Under the pieces are notes generated by a model. The model saw only the letters and a list, made by a program, of their open reading frames with translations, did no database searches and was not told the DNA's origin. Of a DNA stretch of 5,465 bases, positions 1-4,861 are shown piece after piece; position 1 is the stretch's first letter; each line of letters starts with the position of its first letter. The position numbers and the translations under genes are program-made. This stretch comes from Actinomycetes bacterium (lineage in GTDB: Bacteria; Actinomycetota; Actinomycetes; Actinomycetales; Cellulomonadaceae). The stretch spans positions 1-5,465 of the forward strand of contig JAEZAR010000076.1 in assembly GCA_023430425.1 (NCBI GenBank), written 5' to 3'.

Positions 1-316
1 GGACCGCGCCGACGGCGAGGGCGGGCGCGCCGAGGTCGGCCGGCGAGGCCACGTCGGTGAGCACGAGCACGACGGCGCCGAACCGCTCGACGTCCCCCGC
101 GTGCCGGCGCACGTCGAGGTCCCACGCGAGGAGCGCCTCGGCGAGCGCGTCGGCGTCGCCCTTGGAGGCCTCGTCGTGCACGACGAGCACGGGGCCCGGC
201 ACCAGCGGTCCCCCCGGTGTGTGGCGCCGCAGCAGCGCCGGCCGCGGCAGGCCGAGCTTCGCGGCGACCGCCGCCGTCGGGCCGGAGTTGACCAGCTCGA
301 GGTACCTGTCGCTCAC
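1..316 (-). CDS. fabG4: FabG4-type 3-oxoacyl-CoA/ACP reductase, N-terminal part (runs off left edge)
   Basis: Only the first 105 codons are in the window. The N-terminus reads MSDRYLELVNSGPTAAVAAK and continues LGLPRPALLRRH, which resembles from memory the start of mycobacterial FabG4 (LVNSGP-like box, then LGVPQP-like, then LRRY). These roughly 450-residue high-molecular-weight reductases carry a flavodoxin-like N-terminal domain before a C-terminal short-chain dehydrogenase domain. What is visible fits the N-terminal domain: strand PVLVVHD near residues 42-48, then a helix rich in Ala/Leu, then VVLVLTDVASPADL near 82-95. The catalytic Ser-Tyr-Lys part and NAD(P) site would lie left of position 1 and cannot be checked. 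Family members interconvert 3-oxoacyl and 3-hydroxyacyl thioesters in the cytosol. The GTG start at 316-314 overlaps the thiolase TGA by 4 nt and has GGAGG seven bases upstream, so the start is secure and the two genes are co-translated. A stand-alone small protein is less likely because the frame is open to the edge. Confidence 0.85.
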   Translation of the reverse strand, partial: MSDRYLELVNSGPTAAVAAKLGLPRPALLRRHTPGGPLVPGPVLVVHDEASKGDADALAEALLAWDLDVRRHAGDVERFGAVVLVLTDVASPADLGAPALAVGAV

Positions 317-1701
317 GCCGCCGCCTCCAGGATCATCGCGTAGCCGAGGCCGCCCGCGGCGCAGACCGAGACCAGGGCGCGGCCCGAGCCCCGCTCGGCG
401 AGGAGCTTCGCGGCGGTCGCCACGATGCGCCCGCCCGTGGCGGCGAACGGGTGGCCGGCGGCGAGCGAGGAGCCGTGCACGTTGAGGCGCGCACGGTCGA
501 TCTTGCCGAACGGTCCGGGCAGCCCGAGCCGGTCCCGGCAGAAGTCGCCGTCCTCCCAGGCCGCGAGCGTGGTCAGGACGGTCGAGGCGAAGGCCTCGTG
601 GATCTCGACGAGGTCGAAGTCCTCGAGCGTCAGCCCGTTGCGGGCGAGCAGCCGCGGGACCGCGTACACCGGCGCCATGAGCAGGCCGTCCCGGCCGTGG
701 ACGAAGTCGACGGCGGCCATCTCGGCGTCGACCACGGCAGCGAGGGGCGTCAGGCCGTGCTCGGCCGCCCACGTGTCCGTGCCGAGGAGGACGACGGACG
801 CGCCGTCGGACAGCGGGGTGGAGTTGCCGGCCGTCATGGTCGCGGGGACGTCGAGCCGCTTGCCGAACACGGGCGGCAGGGCCGCGAGCTTCTCCAGGCT
901 GGTGTCGGCGCGCAGGTTGGCGTCCCGGACCAGGCCGCGGAACGGCGTCATGAGGTCGTCGAAGAACCCGGCGTCGTACGCCGCCGCCAGGCGCTGGTGG
1001 GAGGTCAGCGCCACCTCGTCCTGCGCCTCGCGGGTGACGCCCCAGGCCGCGGTCGTCAGCGCCTGGTGCTCGCCCATGGACAGGCCCGTGCGCGGCTCGC
1101 TCGTGGTGGGGGCGTCCGGTGCCAGGTGCCGGGGGCGGATCCGAGCCACGGCCCGGAGCTTCTGCTGGGGGGTCTTCGCCCGGTTGAGGTCCAGGAGCGC
1201 CCGGCGCAGCGGCTCGCTCACCACGATCGGGGCGTCGGACGCGGAGTCGACGCCGCCCGCGATCGCCGAGTCGAGCCGGCCGAGGCGGATCTTGTCCGCG
1301 AGCCCGACGATGGTCTCCACGCCCGTCGCGCACGCCATCTGCACGTCGTAGGCGGGCGTGTCGTGGGCGAGGGCCGATCCCAGCAGCGCCTCGCGCGTGA
1401 GGTTGAAGTCCTTGGAGTGCTTGAGCACCGCGCCCGCAGCGACCGCACCGACCCGCTCGCCGGCGAGGCCGGCCCGGGCGACGAGCCCGTCGAGGGCCGC
1501 GACGAGCATGTCGCGGTTGCTCACGTGGGCGTAGTGGCCGCCGGCCCGCGCGAAGGGGATCCGGTTCGCGCCGAGCACGTACGCGCGCCGGGGACCCGGG
1601 ACGGGTGGTGCGTCCGGTCGACCGTCCCGCGCCGTCGGGCCTGGTGCGGCGGCGGCGCGCGGGCTGCGCGTGCGGGCCGGCCGGTCGGGGGTGTCCGCCA
1701 T
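313..1701 (-). CDS. fadA2: FadI/FadA2-type acetyl-CoA C-acyltransferase (thiolase)
   Basis: Catalyses thiolytic cleavage of 3-oxoacyl-CoA to acetyl-CoA plus a shortened acyl-CoA, the last step of beta-oxidation; a biosynthetic direction is possible. The 462 residues fit a full thiolase plus a 38-residue Pro/Ala/Arg-rich leader before YVLGANRIPFARAGG. The nucleophile is Cys124 in QMACATG; His368 lies in EIHEAFA, His417 in GHPFAATGG and Cys447 in VCAAGGLG, so all catalytic residues are present. The GHPFAATG box, SMGEH near 208-212, and the segment at about 168-195 (LLDLNRAKTPQQKL then RIRPRHLAP) match FadI, mitochondrial trifunctional beta subunit and M. tuberculosis FadA2 rather than short-chain acetoacetyl-CoA thiolases. 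This is known family behaviour, so long-chain substrate use is inferred. The ATG at 1701 is supported by GAGAGGA seven bases upstream. It is the first gene of a leftward operon with the FabG4-like gene and is divergent from the TetR/oxidase pair. Confidence 0.93.
   Translation of the reverse strand: MADTPDRPARTRSPRAAAAPGPTARDGRPDAPPVPGPRRAYVLGANRIPFARAGGHYAHVSNRDMLVAALDGLVARAGLAGERVGAVAAGAVLKHSKDFNLTREALLGSALAHDTPAYDVQMACATGVETIVGLADKIRLGRLDSAIAGGVDSASDAPIVVSEPLRRALLDLNRAKTPQQKLRAVARIRPRHLAPDAPTTSEPRTGLSMGEHQALTTAAWGVTREAQDEVALTSHQRLAAAYDAGFFDDLMTPFRGLVRDANLRADTSLEKLAALPPVFGKRLDVPATMTAGNSTPLSDGASVVLLGTDTWAAEHGLTPLAAVVDAEMAAVDFVHGRDGLLMAPVYAVPRLLARNGLTLEDFDLVEIHEAFASTVLTTLAAWEDGDFCRDRLGLPGPFGKIDRARLNVHGSSLAAGHPFAATGGRIVATAAKLLAERGSGRALVSVCAAGGLGYAMILEAAA
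324..328 (-). promoter_or_regulatory. Ribosome binding site of the FabG4-like gene
   Basis: GGAGG on the minus strand, inside the last codons of the thiolase, seven bases before the GTG at 316-314. It settles the GTG start in the 4-nt overlap and points to translational coupling. Confidence 0.75.
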
Positions 1702-1708
1702 GGCGGTG

Positions 1709-1715
1709 TCCTCTC
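1709..1715 (-). promoter_or_regulatory. Ribosome binding site of the thiolase gene
   Basis: GAGAGGA on the minus strand, seven bases before the ATG at 1701-1699. It supports the long form of the thiolase with its 38-residue leader, because no comparable site was noticed nearer to the conserved YVLGANRIPF segment. Confidence 0.7.
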
Positions 1716-1729
1716 GTCGTCGAGATCGT

Positions 1730-1753
1730 GACCTTGGTCCCTGGACCTGTGTC
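1730..1753. promoter_or_regulatory. Inverted repeat in thiolase upstream region (possible second operator)
   Basis: The sequence has the form GAC-N3-GGTCC-CT-GGACC-N3-GTC, with symmetric pairs at 1736-1740/1743-1747 and 1730-1732/1751-1753. The two-base centre is too tight for a good RNA hairpin, so a protein-binding dyad is the better reading. It lies in what would be the thiolase leader, if the -10 at 1780-1785 is right. Its bases do not resemble the dyad at 1776-1800, so a different protein or no protein may bind here. The assignment as an operator is inference. Confidence 0.35.
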
Positions 1754-1779
1754 GGTGGCGCTGGTAGTGCCCGAGACCG

Positions 1780-1785
1780 AGAGTA
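1780..1785 (-). promoter_or_regulatory. Candidate -10 box for the leftward thiolase operon
   Basis: Minus-strand TACTCT fits the actinobacterial TANNNT -10 pattern and would start transcription near 1773, leaving a leader of about 70 bases before the thiolase ATG. I see no good -35 at 17-18 bp spacing. Short motif, so moderate to low confidence; its location inside the dyad is what makes it plausible. Confidence 0.35.
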
Positions 1786-1787
1786 CC

Positions 1788-1796
1788 TGATACCGT
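1788..1796 (+). promoter_or_regulatory. Candidate extended -10 for the tetR-oxidase operon; leaderless start
   Basis: TGA followed by TACCGT fits the extended form TGN-TANNNT. The last T (1796) is eight bases from the GTG at 1804, the usual distance from -10 to a transcription start, so the mRNA would begin at or next to the start codon. In agreement, no Shine-Dalgarno sequence precedes GTG 1804. Leaderless mRNAs are common in actinobacteria (established knowledge); their use here is inference. Confidence 0.45.
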
Positions 1797-1803
1797 CGGT
1801 TTC

Positions 1804-2607
1804 GTGACCTCGATCACGCCGGCGACGCAGCCGGAGCCCGTGCAGCGCCCGTCGTCGGGCGCCGCGCCGCCGGGTGCCGTGCCGTCAGGCCCGTCGTCGG
1901 GGGCCGTGGCGTCGGGTGCCGTGCCTTCGGGTGCTGGGGCACCGGGGGCGGGCGGGTCGGTCGACCTCGACGGCCGCTCGACGCGGTGGGCGGACCACCG
2001 TGCCGCCCGGCGTGCCGAGCTCGTCCACGCGGCCCGCCGCGCCGTGCACCGCCACGGGCCCGATGTCTCCATGGACGAGATCGCGGCGACGGCGGCCACC
2101 TCGAAGTCGATCGTCTACCGGTACTTCGTCGACAAGCCGGGCCTCCAGCGCGCGGTGGGCGCGGCGGTCGTCGCCCAGATCCACACGGCGCTCGACGGGG
2201 CGGCGCGGGCCGCCGGCACGCCGCGCGAGGCGCTCCGCGCGATGATCGACATCTACCTGGAGATGGTCGAGGCCTCGCCCAACGTCTACTGGTTCGTCAC
2301 CCGCCCGGTGAGCGAGGACGCATCGGCCCCGCTCGGGCACTTCCTCGAGCAGGTCGCCGGCCTCGTCGCCCGGCCGTTCGCGCGCGTCGTCTCCGCGGAG
2401 GCCGGCCTCGCCGACGTCTGGGCGGCCGGCGCCGTCGGGTTCGTCCGCGGCGTCGGCGAGTGGTGGCTCACCCACCGGGACGACGCCGACGCCCCCACGC
2501 GCGAGGAGCTCACCGAGCGCGTGACCACCTGGCTGTGGACCGGACCCGTGAGCGGCCTGGCCCGCACGCGACCCGGATCCACCACCCTCGAGGAGGAGCG
2601 GTCATGA
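1804..2607 (+). CDS. TetR/AcrR-family transcriptional regulator
   Basis: A one-component repressor, probably of lipid catabolism genes and of itself. Of 267 residues, the first 50 or so are low-complexity Pro/Ala/Gly/Ser with GAVPSG-like repeats. The TetR DNA-binding domain follows at about 62-112: helix 1 with RAELVHAARRAVHRHG, then the helix-turn-helix DEIAATAATSKSIVYRYFVDK (91-111), including the typical S-x-x-YRYF-x-x-K recognition segment. The rest (about 115-250) is helical and would hold the ligand pocket and dimer interface; I do not recognise the C-terminal subfamily. GTG 1804 was chosen because of the leaderless promoter signal; an internal start nearer residue 55-65 would give a normal-length TetR protein, so the leader may be over-annotated. 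The stop overlaps the oxidase ATG by 4 nt, so they are cotranscribed. Acyl-CoA as inducing ligand is inferred from the neighbours only. Confidence 0.9.
   Translation: MTSITPATQPEPVQRPSSGAAPPGAVPSGPSSGAVASGAVPSGAGAPGAGGSVDLDGRSTRWADHRAARRAELVHAARRAVHRHGPDVSMDEIAATAATSKSIVYRYFVDKPGLQRAVGAAVVAQIHTALDGAARAAGTPREALRAMIDIYLEMVEASPNVYWFVTRPVSEDASAPLGHFLEQVAGLVARPFARVVSAEAGLADVWAAGAVGFVRGVGEWWLTHRDDADAPTREELTERVTTWLWTGPVSGLARTRPGSTTLEEERS
1871..1932 (+). repeat. Imperfect direct repeat in the tetR leader
   Basis: CGGGTGCCGTGCC occurs at 1871-1883 and again at 1913-1925, 42 bp (14 codons) apart, and the following bases are also similar (GTCAGGC against TTCGGGT). In protein it gives two copies of PGAVPSG/SGAVPSG within a Ser-Gly-Ala-Pro tract. 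In-frame spacing suggests the low-complexity leader grew by internal duplication. Confidence 0.6.
2591..2596 (+). promoter_or_regulatory. Ribosome binding site of the acyl-CoA oxidase
   Basis: AGGAGG lies within the last codons of tetR, seven bases before ATG 2604. It fixes the oxidase start, although the same frame is open 206 codons further upstream (to 1986) through tetR. Confidence 0.85.
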
Positions 2608-4736
2608 CTGTGCTCTCGCAACGGCGCCCCGATCGGCTCCCCGGGCAGGACCCGGAGCGGACGGGCAGGCGCGGGGCGGACCCCGCCGTCGACGTCGCGC
2701 ACCTCGAGCACGTGCTGCTCGGCAGGTGGCGGGACGTGCGACGCGACGCGCGGCGCGTGCTCGCGGACCCGCGCCTGCACCGCGTCGAGGGGCTGTCGTC
2801 GGCCGAGCACCGCGAGCGCGTGCTCGAGCAGATGCGGATCCTCGTCGCCGAGGCGGACGTGCTGCGGGCGTTCCCCGCGGAGCTCGGCGGCGCCGACGAC
2901 GCGGGCGGCTCGATCGCCCGGTTCGAGGAGGTCGTCACCGGCGACCCGTCCCTGCAGATCAAGGCGGGCGTGCAGTGGGGGCTCTTCGCGTCGGCGATCC
3001 TCCACCTCGGCACCGCCGACCACCACGCGCGGCTGCTGCGGGACGCGATGACGCTCGACGTCCTCGGGTCGTTCGCGATGACCGAGATCGGCCACGGCTC
3101 GGACGTGGCGAGCATCGCGACCACGGCGACGTACGACCCGGCGACCGAGGAGTTCGTCCTGCTCACCCCGTACCGCGCGGCGTGGAAGGAGTACCTGGGC
3201 AACGCGGCCCGGCACGCGACGGCGGCGGTGGTGTTCGCCCAGCTCGTCACGCGCGGCGTCGCCCACGGCGTGCACGCGTTCTACGTGCCCATCCGCGACC
3301 GCGCCACGGGGGAGTTCCTGCCGGGCGTGTCCGGCGAGGACGACGGGCTCAAGGGCGGGCTCAACGGGATCGACAACGGGCGCCTGGCGTTCGACCACGT
3401 GCGGGTGCCGCGCCGCGACCTGCTCGACAGGTACGGCTCGGTCGCGCCCGACGGCACCTACAGCTCGCCGATCGCCAGTCCCGGCCGGCGGTTCTTCACG
3501 ATGTTGGGGACGCTGGTGCAGGGCCGGGTCTCGCTCGACGGCGCCGCCGTCAACGCCGCCAAGCTCGGGCTGATCGTCGCCGTCACCTACGGCAACCAGC
3601 GGCGTCAGTTCACGGCGGCCTCGCCGACGGACGAGGTGGTCCTCCTCGACTACGCCGAGCACCAGCGCCGGCTCCTGCCCCGCCTGGCCCAGACCTACGC
3701 GCACGTCTTCGCCCACGAGCGCCTGCTCGAGACGTTCCACGGCGTCTTCTCCGGCGCCCGGGACACGGACGAGGACCGCCAGGACCTCGAGACGATCGCC
3801 GCCGCGCTCAAGTCCGCGTCGACGTGGCACGCGCTGGACACGCTCCAGGCCGCACGCGAGGCCTGCGGCGGTGCGGGCTTCATGACCGAGAACCGGCTCA
3901 CGTCCCTGCGCGCGGACCTCGACGTCTACGCGACCTTCGAGGGCGACAACACGGTGCTCCTCCAGCTCGTCGCGAAGCGCCTGCTCGCCGACTGGTCCAA
4001 GGAGTTCACGGGCATCGACGCGTCCGGTCTCGCGAAGTACGTGGCGACCCGGGCCGCCGACGCCGCGCTGCACCGCACGCCCCTCGCCCGGGTCGTCCAG
4101 ACGCTCGCCGACGGCGGCGACGTGCGGCGATCGGCCGGGCAGCTGCGAGACGCGGAGACCCAACGCGAGCTCCTGACCGACCGCGTGGAGACGATGGTCG
4201 CCGAGGTCGGCACCGCGCTGCGCCCGGCGATGAAGGCCCCGCGCGAGGAGGCCGCACGCCGCTTCAACGCCCAGCAGCACGTGCTCATCGAGGCGGCGCG
4301 GGCGCACGCCGACCTGCTCCTGTGGGAGGCGTTCACGGCCGGGCTCGCCCAGGTGGAGGACGCGGGCACCCGGCAGGTGCTCACCTGGCTGCGGGACCTC
4401 TTCGGGCTCACGGTGATCGAGCGCAACCTCGCCTGGTACCTCATGCACGGGCGGCTCTCGGCGGGCCGGGCGCGCACCGTCACGTCCTACATCGAGCGGC
4501 TGTTGACCCGGCTCCGGCCGCACGCGCAGGACCTCGTCGACGCGTTCGGCTACGGACCGGAGCACGTCCGCGCGACGATCGCCACCGGCGTGGAGGCCCG
4601 GCGACAGGAGGAGGCGCGCGAGCACCAGCGCCGGGCGCGGGCGAGCGGCGAGGCGCCGCGCCCGGAGAAGGCGCGGCCGGAGAAGGCCCGGGCGGAGAAG
4701 GCCCGGCCGGAGAAGGCGGGGTCGCAGAAGGCCTGA
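2604..4736 (+). CDS. Acyl-CoA oxidase (plant ACX2 / peroxisomal ACOX type)
   Basis: Flavoenzyme of 710 residues predicted to turn acyl-CoA into trans-2-enoyl-CoA, passing electrons to O2 and giving H2O2. It resembles oxidases rather than ordinary 380-residue acyl-CoA dehydrogenases in length and motifs: FAMTEIGHGSDVASIATTAT (157-176), then WKEYLGNAARHATAAVVFAQ (194-213), HGVHAFYVPIRD (221-232), GGLNGIDNGRLAFDHVRVPR (251-270), and CGGAGFMTENR (421-431). TFEGDNTVLLQLVAKRLL (444-461) carries the catalytic base Glu446; plant ACX2 has nearly the same string, as I recall. A second helical domain runs to about residue 662, where the family normally ends. The last 48 residues are an extra charged tail ending in RPEKA-type pentapeptides. 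No signal peptide or membrane segment is seen; the enzyme is cytosolic. It starts in a 4-nt overlap with tetR. Databases may label it acyl-CoA dehydrogenase; long-chain preference is inferred from the ACX2 likeness. Confidence 0.9.
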   Translation: MTVLSQRRPDRLPGQDPERTGRRGADPAVDVAHLEHVLLGRWRDVRRDARRVLADPRLHRVEGLSSAEHRERVLEQMRILVAEADVLRAFPAELGGADDAGGSIARFEEVVTGDPSLQIKAGVQWGLFASAILHLGTADHHARLLRDAMTLDVLGSFAMTEIGHGSDVASIATTATYDPATEEFVLLTPYRAAWKEYLGNAARHATAAVVFAQLVTRGVAHGVHAFYVPIRDRATGEFLPGVSGEDDGLKGGLNGIDNGRLAFDHVRVPRRDLLDRYGSVAPDGTYSSPIASPGRRFFTMLGTLVQGRVSLDGAAVNAAKLGLIVAVTYGNQRRQFTAASPTDEVVLLDYAEHQRRLLPRLAQTYAHVFAHERLLETFHGVFSGARDTDEDRQDLETIAAALKSASTWHALDTLQAAREACGGAGFMTENRLTSLRADLDVYATFEGDNTVLLQLVAKRLLADWSKEFTGIDASGLAKYVATRAADAALHRTPLARVVQTLADGGDVRRSAGQLRDAETQRELLTDRVETMVAEVGTALRPAMKAPREEAARRFNAQQHVLIEAARAHADLLLWEAFTAGLAQVEDAGTRQVLTWLRDLFGLTVIERNLAWYLMHGRLSAGRARTVTSYIERLLTRLRPHAQDLVDAFGYGPEHVRATIATGVEARRQEEAREHQRRARASGEAPRPEKARPEKARAEKARPEKAGSQKA

Positions 4737-4820
4737 TCGCGGACGGCGGGGTCGCAGAAGTCGAGCTCGCAGAAGGCGGGGATGCAGGAGGCCGGGCCGG
4801 AGAAGACCCGGTCGGACGCA
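4656..4820 (+). repeat. 15-bp tandem repeat spanning the oxidase 3' end and downstream region
   Basis: Eleven 15-base units of the form GCS-SGG-SCG-SAG-AAG. Five lie in the oxidase and encode PRPEK, ARPEK, ARAEK, ARPEK, AGSQK. The sixth (4731-4745) carries the TGA stop at 4734-4736. Five more follow in the same register: AGSQK, SSSQK, AGMQE, AGPEK, then a degenerate TRSDA. The 16 bases at 4715-4730 are repeated exactly at 4745-4760, on both sides of the stop-bearing unit. Period equals five codons, which keeps the frame on copy-number change. Confidence 0.85.
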
Positions 4821-4861
4821 CCCCAGGTGGCTCGCGGGCAGCTCGCGGGTAGGAGCGACCG
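4737..4861. other. Convergent intergenic region
   Basis: The 125 bp between the oxidase stop and the hydrolase stop hold the second half of the 15-bp repeat array and a short direct repeat, GCTCGCGGG at 4830-4838 and 4841-4849 (11-bp period). I see no hairpin followed by a T-tract in either direction, so no intrinsic terminator can be called for these two converging genes. The oxidase frame stays open, past its TGA, to a second TGA at 4872-4874. Confidence 0.6.

Larger units (their letters stand above)
1772..1804. promoter_or_regulatory. Operator-like dyad covering both divergent promoters
   Basis: An imperfect palindrome is centred on T1788. ACCGA (1776-1780) pairs with TCGGT (1796-1800) and GTA (1783-1785) with TAC (1791-1793); a further three pairs match outside (1772-1774 with 1802-1804). 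In all 12 of 16 pairs match. A smaller nested dyad, GAtACCGtCGGTtTC, sits at 1789-1803 with 6 of 7 pairs. Such sites next to a divergent tetR gene are the usual TetR-family operators. Here the site covers both candidate -10 boxes and reaches the tetR start codon, so bound repressor would block both transcripts, including its own. Which of the two overlapping dyads is the true site is not decided by sequence alone. Confidence 0.55.

Noticed and set aside
451..1731. A 426-codon plus-strand frame opposite the thiolase
   Set aside because: Antisense to a protein with all catalytic thiolase residues; Arg/Gly/Val/Glu-rich composition typical of a GC shadow.
1986..2603. Upstream extension of the oxidase frame by 206 codons
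   Set aside because: It overlaps the TetR domain in another frame and reads as Arg/Gly/Pro-rich noise; AGGAGG seven bases before ATG 2604 fixes the real start.
4656..4820. CRISPR array or transcription terminator
   Set aside because: Units are 15 bp, contiguous, without unique spacers, and keep a codon register; no hairpin plus T-tract is present.
4830..4849. GCTCGCGGG direct repeat as an attachment site or regulatory element
   Set aside because: Only two 9-bp GC-rich copies with no integrase, tRNA or symmetric flanks; chance is likely at this base composition.
2726..4852. A 708-codon plus-strand frame overlapping the oxidase in another frame
   Set aside because: Mostly Arg, Ala, Gly and Pro, no motif, while the oxidase frame matches its family throughout.
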